DNA of 37,462 nt from a virus, in IMG/VR virus record IMGVR_UViG_3300044499_000007, positions 1 to 37,462 of that record. One strand, written 5' to 3'. The notes below the pieces were generated by a model. The model was not told where the DNA came from, searched no databases, and saw only the letters and a program-made list of their open reading frames with translations. Position 1 is the stretch's first letter. Every line of letters starts with the position of its first letter. Shown in pieces: positions 1-5,690 of this stretch. The translations under genes and the position numbers were made by a program.

Positions 1-196
1 TGCATGCCGGTCTGCATGCCGGTCTGCATGCCGGTCTGCATGCCGGGAGGCGGCCTGTAGGTCCCCTGCATGCCGGGAGGCGGCATGCCGGGAGACGGTA
101 TGTAGGCCCCCTGCATGCCGGTCTGCATGCCGGTCTGCATGCCGGGAGGCGGCATGCCGGTCCCCTGCATGCCGGGAGGCGGCATGCCGGGAGGCG
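1..196. repeat. Short tandem repeat array TGCATGCCGGTC / TGCATGCCGGGAGGCGG
   Basis: The region is built from a 12-base unit TGCATGCCGGTC (three perfect copies at 1-36, more at 113-136) and longer units containing TGCATGCCGGGAGGCGG. On the minus strand these encode TGMQ and PPPGMQ. Unit lengths are multiples of three, so copy-number change keeps the reading frame. The matching array at the other contig end is 37350-37462. Confidence 0.9.
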
Positions 197-230
197 GACG
201 TACACCCGGAATAAGCCACGGATTTGCCAT
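1..230 (-). CDS. Pro-Gly-Met repeat virion-region protein, N-terminal part (cut by contig end)
   Basis: I do not recognise a family. The ATG at 230-228 follows AAGGAGATATAGT, a strong ribosome site that overlaps the stop of the upstream gene. The product begins MANPWLIPGVR and then consists of PPPGM, QGT, TGMQ and GAYIPSPGM units, so it is almost entirely Pro, Gly, Met, Gln and Thr. The frame is still open at base 1 and continues at 37462 (other half 37283-37462). Joining across the 99-base overlap gives a 95-residue protein ending in QARIAALRNNRPW; more units are possible. Low sequence complexity suggests an extended or disordered chain. Its position between head genes and the head-tail adaptor suggests a small virion or assembly protein, which is inference only. 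Confidence 0.75.
   Translation of the reverse strand, partial: MANPWLIPGVRPPPGMPPPGMQGTGMPPPGMQTGMQTGMQGAYIPSPGMPPPGMQGTYRPPPGMQTGMQTGMQTGM
24..122. repeat. Terminal redundancy, left copy (identical to 37364-37462)
   Basis: These 99 bases are identical to the last 99 bases of the window. The copy does not start at base 1: bases 1-23 are further TGCATGCCGGTC units, whereas the bases before 37364 are unique C-terminal coding sequence. It is therefore not a clean end-to-end overlap, and the repeat number at the junction is uncertain. Both copies are in the same frame of the Pro-Gly-Met gene, which fits a circular or permuted genome broken by the assembler inside a repeat. Confidence 0.9.
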
Positions 231-241
231 ACTATATCTCC

Positions 242-961
242 TTACTTAGAAGGCTTGACATTGGTCGACGGCTTAAGGTTATCCTGAAGCTCCGCCATCT
301 GGGCCTGCAACTTTCTAAGCGCATCCCGCGTCGCGGAAAGTTCCACGTCAGTTGCATGCTTTTCGGCCGCAATCTTCTCTGTAAAAGCGGCACTAGAGGC
401 GCCGTCAAGCCAGTGCTTCACGCGGGCCTGAAGCTGATGGATGCCCATGAACTTCTGGGCCACTTGGTCCGACAGGTCCGTAAGGGCCTCAGCCGTGTGA
501 ATGTTGAAGTAGGCCAACTCCTCCCGCATGGCAGAGTCAATGAATGGCACCTCCGCAATCGGTGTACCAATCATCCCGGCCGTGGTCTGCCCAGACTTCC
601 AGTCATCGTACCGGCGGGCAAAGCGCTTCTTGTCGTCGGGCTCAATTGGACGCTCGATAATACTGTTGCGGTCACCCGGAGTGATAATTCTGACAAACTC
701 CACCTCTCGGCAGATAAGGCGCCCGGCTGGCTCTACAACAAAATGGTCGTCCTCCGTGGGAAACGCCTTGATATATGCCTTCATCGATGTCTTTCGCTCC
801 TGAAGCTCTTGAAGCCGAGGGTGCCGGACGGAAATAAGCCCACCATCCGTCAATAGCTCATCCCTGACCGCCTTTTTGTAAAACTCCACAAGAAGATGGT
901 CATCTGCGGTACGCGCCTCGTCTGGCGTCATGGTGCCAAGTGCATAGTCGAAACTAGCCAT
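242..961 (-). CDS. Head-region protein of unknown function, 239 aa
   Basis: It lies just after the capsid and decoration genes and before the Pro-Gly-Met gene, so it probably works in head completion or is a minor head protein (inference). The segment GTPIAEVPFIDSAMREEL, about residues 132-149, followed by a Thr-Ala-Glu-Ala-Leu / Leu-Ser-Asp-Gln helical stretch, resembles a conserved block in unnamed proteins placed after the capsid gene in other phages (general recollection, not a search). The C-terminal 60 residues are a charged Ala/Gln/Leu-rich predicted coiled coil ending in STNVKPSK. The ATG follows TTTAGGAGCAGAATGTT, a good ribosome site directly downstream of a minus-strand terminator-like hairpin. 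Confidence 0.85.
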   Translation of the reverse strand: MASFDYALGTMTPDEARTADDHLLVEFYKKAVRDELLTDGGLISVRHPRLQELQERKTSMKAYIKAFPTEDDHFVVEPAGRLICREVEFVRIITPGDRNSIIERPIEPDDKKRFARRYDDWKSGQTTAGMIGTPIAEVPFIDSAMREELAYFNIHTAEALTDLSDQVAQKFMGIHQLQARVKHWLDGASSAAFTEKIAAEKHATDVELSATRDALRKLQAQMAELQDNLKPSTNVKPSK

Positions 962-980
962 AACATTCTGCTCCTAAAGG

Positions 981-1008
981 AAAAGGGGCCCGGTGCTCTG
1001 GGCCCCTT
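981..1008 (-). terminator. Intrinsic terminator or attenuator after the decoration gene
   Basis: Read on the minus strand, AAGGGGCCC (1008-1000) pairs perfectly with GGGCCCCTT (991-983) across an 8-base loop and runs straight into TTTTCCTTT. It sits between the decoration gene and the 239-aa gene. It should lower expression of downstream genes relative to capsid and decoration protein, or protect the 3' end of the capsid message. Confidence 0.75.
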
Positions 1009-1016
1009 GAGTGCTA

Positions 1017-1496
1017 TTACAGCGCGCCAATGTCTGGGTAATTGAGCCGGGCATCTGCCAGAACGCCCGCGCCAGCCGCAGCCGTATTAAGCTGAAGGCC
1101 AACGATGCCCTGACCAACAATCACATTGTCATCCACGGCGCCTGCCGCTGTAGTGACGTACAGCGCCACATCCGCCGCCGCCGCAGCCGCGCAGGACACC
1201 GGGCAGGACCCAGCCTTGACACAGTACCAGCCGTACTGGGAGGCGACGTTGGCCGACATTGCGATTGCCACGGGCCCCTTGGACGCCGAAACGCTTCGAA
1301 CGGTAATGCCGTCCTTAACGTCGTAGGTAACGAGGTCGCCGATTGCAGTAGCCGCAACGCCCTTCAGGTAGATGAATTCCGCAGTCCCATAGGTCGGGTC
1401 CGTGCCATAGACCCGGGTCCCAAGGGGGTGCTTCTGCGTGGTGGAGGTGTCGGCAATGTCCTGATAGCCGAGTGCTCCCGTAACGTGATATGCCAT
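1017..1496 (-). CDS. Capsid decoration / head-stabilising protein, DUF2190-like, 159 aa
   Basis: The protein has the pattern of DUF2190-type decoration proteins: an early FIYLKGVAATAIGDLVTY block (about residues 41-58), SKGPVAIAMSANVASQYGWY (about 73-92), a central Ala-rich stretch, and repeated Gly-Val/Ala beta-type segments. Such proteins bind outside the capsid and stabilise it against internal DNA pressure. The gene lies 15 bases downstream of the major capsid gene in the same unit and is followed by a terminator-like hairpin, fitting a protein needed in many copies. Family assignment comes from sequence pattern and position; another head-fibre family is possible. Confidence 0.75.
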   Translation of the reverse strand: MAYHVTGALGYQDIADTSTTQKHPLGTRVYGTDPTYGTAEFIYLKGVAATAIGDLVTYDVKDGITVRSVSASKGPVAIAMSANVASQYGWYCVKAGSCPVSCAAAAAADVALYVTTAAGAVDDNVIVGQGIVGLQLNTAAAGAGVLADARLNYPDIGAL

Positions 1497-1511
1497 TTCG
1501 TACCCTCGGAG

Positions 1512-2486
1512 TTAGTTGTTGTGCAGACGGCCCTGAAGCGCCGAGTTAGAAACGGTCATCTGGGACTGAAGGCCAATAAGCTGCACCTCCGCGTCCTGAT
1601 TGGTCGCGTACCTGCGGCCCGGGTTGAGCGGGGCGTAGTTCAGGTCCTTGTGCGGACGCATGAAAATGTAGTCCGTATTCAGGAAGAACATGGTGTTAGT
1701 GGGGCAGAATCCGCCCTGCCCACCATCCAGCACCACGTCCGCGCTCTGGAACTTCACCGTGGGGAAGCCAAGGTCGCCGGTCTTGACATCCACGAACCTA
1801 ATGAGATTCTGGAGGAAGGCCAGATACAGCTTCCACATGCCGTTGTCGGCAACGATGAGGTCCGGGTGCTCTGGGCCACGGGTACACTTCGTCCAAATGT
1901 CGTTCATGTGAACGTTGATGTTGGACGCCGTGATAACGCCCGCGCCGGGAGCCACAAGCTGCGGCTGCCAGAAGGGGAACGTCGCCCGGTTGATGCCGCC
2001 GTAGGTGCCAACGGTCGGAGCGGTCGGAACCGCCGCGTTGAGGCCGGTAAGCTGCTTACCGCCAAACGCCGTACCGTCAGAGTAAAGCGCCTGCGAAATC
2101 AGGTTCTTCAGGCTGATTTCACCAACCCTCATTCTGCCCTCCAGCAGGTTGAGCGTACGCTCCTTGCCAGAATTCTGGCGAAGTTCAAGTCCGTTGACCA
2201 CGATAGCTACAGCCGCCTCGGACCAGTTATACTGCGCCGCAGAAATAACGTCCTGTGCGGACACGTTCAGGAGGTCGTACCCGGAGAAGAACTGTGCGTT
2301 TGCGTTCTCAGCAAACATGAGGGTTTCGAGAATCGACTCGCCACCGTCCACGGTGCGAACGTTCCCCTTAGTAAACAGACGCCGATGCAGCGCATTGCTC
2401 TTGGACACGTTATCCGCATAGGTGGGCGACCGCTTCTGAATACTGGTCGCCAGCACGTCGGACCATGAAGGGTTTGCAAATGCCAT
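1512..2486 (-). CDS. Major capsid protein, 324 aa
   Basis: This is the expected shell protein, probably with an HK97-type fold. Support: length, place directly after the scaffold gene and before the decoration gene, and sequence features of phage capsid proteins, including an N-terminal MAFANPSWSDVLATSIQKRS arm, an INVHMNDIWTKC segment near residue 190, an EHPDLIVADNGMWKLY segment near 207, and a C-terminal part rich in Asn and aromatic residues that ends QGRLHNN. The ATG at 2486 follows AAAGGAACACACCT. A 111-base gap upstream separates it from the scaffold gene and could hold an extra promoter; I saw no convincing -35/-10 pair there. Confidence 0.88.
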   Translation of the reverse strand: MAFANPSWSDVLATSIQKRSPTYADNVSKSNALHRRLFTKGNVRTVDGGESILETLMFAENANAQFFSGYDLLNVSAQDVISAAQYNWSEAAVAIVVNGLELRQNSGKERTLNLLEGRMRVGEISLKNLISQALYSDGTAFGGKQLTGLNAAVPTAPTVGTYGGINRATFPFWQPQLVAPGAGVITASNINVHMNDIWTKCTRGPEHPDLIVADNGMWKLYLAFLQNLIRFVDVKTGDLGFPTVKFQSADVVLDGGQGGFCPTNTMFFLNTDYIFMRPHKDLNYAPLNPGRRYATNQDAEVQLIGLQSQMTVSNSALQGRLHNN

Positions 2487-2597
2487 AGGTGTGTTCCTTT
2501 ACATAGAGAATTGCGGTTGGTGGTTATCTGCCTGTGCGTGGACGGATAAGCCGTTCGCAATGCCTAGTGAAGTGGACCTAAACGAGGTTCCTCACAC

Positions 2598-3779
2598 CTA
2601 CTTGCCCATCACTTCGTCCAACGATTCGGCCAAGACCGCATGAAGGTCGTTCGGGTCAGCCGACTTCGGCGTGGTAATTGTAGTGCCGGGAGTGAGACTA
2701 ACCGATGCAGCCCGCGCTCGCGCCGTGGAGCCATCCGGCTTCGTCGCTTGCGCTAACGCCTCCCGCTGCCTGATATACTCCGTGAGGTCCGGGCGGAGAG
2801 CTAGAGCCATCTTATACGCCTCTTCATCGGAAATGTCAACCCCCTCTTGTTCCATCTTTACGGACACGATAGTAGCCATAACTGGACGAATTTCCTCGAA
2901 GAATTCATGCGTTTCTCCGAATTGTTCGTAGTGCTTGGTAAGCGTCTCCTGTACCCGCTGGGCCTCCTGTGCCTGCCGCTGCTGGTCATAATATGCCTGT
3001 TGCTGTTGCTGGGCAATTAGTTGGTCAACCCGAGGGTCGTACCCCTGCGCCCCTTGTGGGACCTGCGGCACCCCGCCAGTCTCCAAGGCCTGTGCCAGCA
3101 TGTCCACGTCAATACTATAGTTCTTAATGATAGTGGCCGCTATGAGGGCCTTCTGGCCCGGGGGCCCCATCTGGAGGGCCGCAGCAGTCTGCATCAGCCC
3201 CTGCACGGACTGAAGGGGGGTGTGCCCGTTCGCCGCAATGACAGGGGCGAACGGTTGGATAACCCGCTGGAACTCCTCATGAAACGACCGTGCCTCCTTG
3301 GTAGACTGGAGCGTAATGGTCACTTCCCGCTCCCGCCGGTGCAATTCCTCGCGCAGCACGCGCCCCTCCGGACCAAGCTTGTCGAGGGCGGCATAGGCCG
3401 TGCGCGCCTGTGGGCGCCACGACTGCGGGGGCCGTGCCAGCGGGTCGGCGCTAGGGGGCGGCGGCGTAAGCGGCTGTGGCGCACGCTGAGGCTTTGTGGG
3501 CGCTGTTCCGGGCGGCACCACTGCTGGCTTGACCACCTTGGCCGGGGCTAGGGGCGCAATCTCCTCCTCTCGGGGGAGGAACTTGCCGGTCTTAGGATTC
3601 CGGGCCCGCTCACCCAGTTGGGGCTCGTCCGCAAGTACCTCTGGTGCCCCTTCGTCCGGCGGTTCGTTCGGCTGAAGCTCCGGCACGCTCCCAGTCTCCG
3701 CCGTAACCTCGTTATATGCCTCTTCCACAGCGTTGTGTAGTTCCTCGATATCTGACTTCACTTTGGTTTCGATGCCCAT
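2598..3779 (-). CDS. Head scaffolding protein, 393 aa
   Basis: Scaffolding proteins guide procapsid assembly and then leave the shell. This protein has the expected make-up: an acidic N-terminus (IEELHNAVEEAYNEV), a long Pro/Ala-rich linker (about residues 75-125), a predicted coiled coil (about 140-180), a Gln-rich stretch with QQQQQAYYDQQRQ near residue 255, and a charged C-terminal part ending LAESLDEVMGK. It lies directly upstream of the major capsid gene. I see no protease motif, so capsid maturation may not involve a phage protease here. The start follows AGGAGCGAACC. Confidence 0.82.
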   Translation of the reverse strand: MGIETKVKSDIEELHNAVEEAYNEVTAETGSVPELQPNEPPDEGAPEVLADEPQLGERARNPKTGKFLPREEEIAPLAPAKVVKPAVVPPGTAPTKPQRAPQPLTPPPPSADPLARPPQSWRPQARTAYAALDKLGPEGRVLREELHRREREVTITLQSTKEARSFHEEFQRVIQPFAPVIAANGHTPLQSVQGLMQTAAALQMGPPGQKALIAATIIKNYSIDVDMLAQALETGGVPQVPQGAQGYDPRVDQLIAQQQQQAYYDQQRQAQEAQRVQETLTKHYEQFGETHEFFEEIRPVMATIVSVKMEQEGVDISDEEAYKMALALRPDLTEYIRQREALAQATKPDGSTARARAASVSLTPGTTITTPKSADPNDLHAVLAESLDEVMGK

Positions 3780-3803
3780 GGTTCGCTCCTAGGTATATAG
3801 CCC

Positions 3804-4229
3804 TTACTTGAAAAACGAAATGACCCCCAACTTGCCGACATATTCCCGCACACCCCAATCCTTTGGCGGAGACGTAACCGGCGGGCTAAAATAGTACGTA
3901 GCCCCCGGCATCGGGTTGGGCTCCAGCTTGAATAGCGCGGCACATGCCGCCTGTAGACACGTATCCCATTTTGCATCTTCTCTTGGGAACCACGTTAACT
4001 GAGGGTCGGATGGATGGGTCATGGAAGAAAACTGCTTAGGTGCGGCCAAAACCGCTAGAATACTATCACCCCACCAGTCCTTGCCGGGGCGTTCCGCTCG
4101 CGTGACGGCAACATAGGCTACGGCAAGTTTAACGGCAGGGTCCTCGTTCCGCACCTCCCGCCAGACCATTAGCGCCAGCAGGACAAGACGCCCAAAATGT
4201 GGCAGGGCCGCATTATATAGCTCTTTCAT
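3804..4229 (-). CDS. SleB-like (Hydrolase_2) cell wall hydrolase, endolysin, 141 aa
   Basis: The protein matches the SleB/CwlJ hydrolase pattern: an N-terminal L-x-x-x-x-W-R-E segment (ALMVWREVRNED, Glu25 as probable catalytic acid), a VAYVAVTRAERPGKDWWGDS helix, a PKQFSSMT block (about residues 64-71), a Cys-x-x-Ala-Cys-Ala-Ala helix near residue 92, and a GATYYFSP motif (about 109-116), the usual G-A-x-x-F-x of this family. SleB-type enzymes cleave peptidoglycan glycan strands. There is no signal peptide, so a holin should release it; the holin candidate lies immediately upstream. It is the last gene of the lysis cluster, before the scaffold gene. Confidence 0.8.
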   Translation of the reverse strand: MKELYNAALPHFGRLVLLALMVWREVRNEDPAVKLAVAYVAVTRAERPGKDWWGDSILAVLAAPKQFSSMTHPSDPQLTWFPREDAKWDTCLQAACAALFKLEPNPMPGATYYFSPPVTSPPKDWGVREYVGKLGVISFFK

Positions 4230-4442
4230 TTACTTCGCTCCCTTTGGGCCCAATAGGGCATTACGCAAATCGCGCACGTCGTCCCGAATTACCTGCAAAC
4301 TTTCTTGCACATTTTGCTGCGTAGCGGTCTGCTGAACCTCAATGGCAGTAACGCGGGAGCCGGTCGTATAGACCCAACCGCTAAGCCCAAGCACGGCCGC
4401 GGACAGCAAACTCATTACGACTTTTTCAAAATACTGATTCAT
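4230..4442 (-). CDS. Holin candidate, one membrane segment plus coiled coil, 70 aa
   Basis: The ATG at 4442 overlaps the upstream stop as ATGA and is preceded by GGAAGGTTGCCC; a TTG two codons earlier is less likely. Residues about 6-25 (FEKVVMSLLSAAVLGLSGWVY) form one hydrophobic segment, followed by a short linker and a charged helix ending VRDLRNALLGPKGAK. The stop abuts the endolysin start. Size, single membrane segment and position suggest a holin or a membrane anchor that times lysis. It could instead be an antiholin or a structural membrane protein, since a second small membrane protein lies two genes upstream. Confidence 0.6.
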   Translation of the reverse strand: MNQYFEKVVMSLLSAAVLGLSGWVYTTGSRVTAIEVQQTATQQNVQESLQVIRDDVRDLRNALLGPKGAK

Positions 4443-4921
4443 GGGCAACCTTCCGTCCCTCGTAGCGTGGCCAAGATGGCCGCCTCATCAAAACGTGGGT
4501 CATCCAGTGCGGAGTCTACATGATGTGGCAGGCCGTCTCCACCCGCGGCCAAAGATGCGGCGTGACCCCATTCGTGCATCGTCACGACTTCTGGGCACGT
4601 CGGGTATTGCACCCAAATGTCTACCCGCTTGGTACCGGGGTTCGTTAGGCCCCACAACACTCCGCCGAACCAAAGTTGTGGGCCATATCCGTGGACCACA
4701 ACCGTCCAACCCGCAATAGCCGTAGGCGCCGTGTTCCAGTGGGTGGCGGATGCCTTAAATGCTGGCCCAATCCGTTGACGCACCTGCGGGGGTGCGTCAA
4801 CGGCATAAAGCACACAGGCCCCGTAAACCTCGTGACAAGGATTTGCGGGAGGCCCAACCCGCAAACCAACGCATCCGGCTACAGTTACCAAAAGCGCAAT
4901 AGTTGGCAAAGTCGGGCGCAT
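4439..4921 (-). CDS. Lipoprotein with HExxH metallopeptidase motif, 160 aa
   Basis: The N-terminus MRPTLPTIALLVTVAGC is a lipoprotein signal with a lipobox (VAGC, Cys17), so the mature protein should be lipid-anchored in a bacterial membrane. The core has short beta-type segments (WTVVVHGYGP, VDIWVQYP), and then MHEWGHAASLAAGG (His-Glu-Trp-Gly-His at about 116-120) followed by GLPHHVDS. HExxH is the zinc-binding motif of many metallopeptidases, and the later HH pair could supply a third ligand. Mature Cys residues (PCHEVYGAC, TCPE, EGCP) suggest disulfides outside the cytoplasm. It sits inside the lysis cluster, between two small membrane proteins. I do not recognise a named family. Possible roles are envelope degradation during lysis or modification of the infected-cell surface. 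Confidence 0.7.
   Translation of the reverse strand: MRPTLPTIALLVTVAGCVGLRVGPPANPCHEVYGACVLYAVDAPPQVRQRIGPAFKASATHWNTAPTAIAGWTVVVHGYGPQLWFGGVLWGLTNPGTKRVDIWVQYPTCPEVVTMHEWGHAASLAAGGDGLPHHVDSALDDPRFDEAAILATLRGTEGCP
4772..4803. repeat. Perfect 13-bp inverted repeat inside the lipoprotein gene
   Basis: CCGTTGACGCACC (4772-4784) and GGTGCGTCAACGG (4791-4803) are perfect inverted copies around a 6-base loop. The element is within codons of the HExxH lipoprotein. There is no T-run beside it, so it is not a classic terminator. A stable mRNA hairpin or a protein-binding site are both possible. Confidence 0.85.
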
Positions 4922-4930
4922 CTTTCCTCC

Positions 4931-5287
4931 TTACTTCTTGGTGTCGACAATTGCCTTGAGCGCCGCCAGCACTTCTACCGGGATTCCGGATGCTGTCAAC
5001 GGAACAAGCGGCACGTCCAACGACGTGAGCGGCGCCCGCGCATCCGTCGGAATTCCAGATGTAGGCGGCGGCGGGGCAACAGGGGCCGCAAACTTTCCAG
5101 CCGTACGCGATACAATATACGTCACCACAAAGACAACCAGACTGGTGACAACCGTCGTCACCTCAACCGGGTCAAGGCCAAGGCCCAGTTTCTTGTTGAA
5201 CACCGGGATAAGCAATGAAGCGAGGAAGCCACCAATCACGGCCAGCACTCGGCGAGACGACAGTAGACCAATGAGAGTTTCCTTCAT
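4931..5287 (-). CDS. Small membrane protein, two membrane segments, holin-like, 118 aa
   Basis: The start is the ATG at 5287 (MKETLIGLLSSRR), preceded by GGAAAGGATATATAAT; an upstream in-frame extension has no ribosome site. Two hydrophobic segments lie at about residues 15-31 (LAVIGGFLASLLIPVF) and 42-60 (VTTVVTSLVVFVVTYIV), followed by a Pro/Ala-rich linker (PVAPPPPTSGIPT) and an amphipathic C-terminus. Two short membrane segments near a lysis cluster fit a class II type holin, but the long C-terminal tail is atypical. It may be the holin with the 70-aa protein as its regulator, or the reverse. Confidence 0.6.
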   Translation of the reverse strand: MKETLIGLLSSRRVLAVIGGFLASLLIPVFNKKLGLGLDPVEVTTVVTSLVVFVVTYIVSRTAGKFAAPVAPPPPTSGIPTDARAPLTSLDVPLVPLTASGIPVEVLAALKAIVDTKK

Positions 5288-5288
5288 A

Positions 5289-5690
5289 TTATATATCCTT
5301 TCCGACAATATAACTTCGCACAACCGCCGCCTTATCCTCATCCACTTCAGGTCTGGATGGCGGCTTGTATCCCGCCCGGACCTTTTCATACGCACTGTTT
5401 AAGTCCTCTGCCAGTCCTATATCCCGCCCGCCAAGCCCCATAGCCTCGCGCTCTTTAGCCTCTTGCCGGTCGGTAAACGTCTTCTCATAATCCTCGTACA
5501 GCGCGACGTTGTGGTCCTTCATATACTGCCGGTGTCGCTTGGAGGTATTAACTGGCGTACCGTCCGTGGCCCTCAGGCCTTCGTAATGTGCGCCAGTCTG
5601 AATATGCACCCTCGGCTTTGGGGTGTCTCGTACAAGGCCGACCTCAATGACCGCGCGCATAACTTCATCGTACCTATACCGGCGTCTCAT
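5289..5690 (-). CDS. Conserved-type phage protein of unknown function after the portal gene, 133 aa
   Basis: I do not recognise a function. The start follows AAGGGGGTTAAGTAA and lies directly after the portal stop. The N-terminus is very basic (MRRRYRYDE); the middle carries IQTGAHYEGLRATDGTPV followed by NTSKRHRQYMKDHN, which looks like a short nucleic-acid or portal-binding segment; the C-terminus is acidic and charged. No membrane segment or Cys pair is present. The place between portal and lysis genes suggests a head-assembly accessory role. Confidence 0.72.
   Translation of the reverse strand: MRRRYRYDEVMRAVIEVGLVRDTPKPRVHIQTGAHYEGLRATDGTPVNTSKRHRQYMKDHNVALYEDYEKTFTDRQEAKEREAMGLGGRDIGLAEDLNSAYEKVRAGYKPPSRPEVDEDKAAVVRSYIVGKDI

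Noticed and set aside
1-196. CRISPR-like array at the contig ends
   Set aside because: Repeats are contiguous short units without unique spacers and are in frame in a gene.
1011-2468. Long open frame (485 codons) on the plus strand opposite the capsid and decoration genes
   Set aside because: Antisense to clear capsid genes, no ribosome site, amino-acid make-up dominated by Arg/Val/Leu from GC-rich reverse codons.
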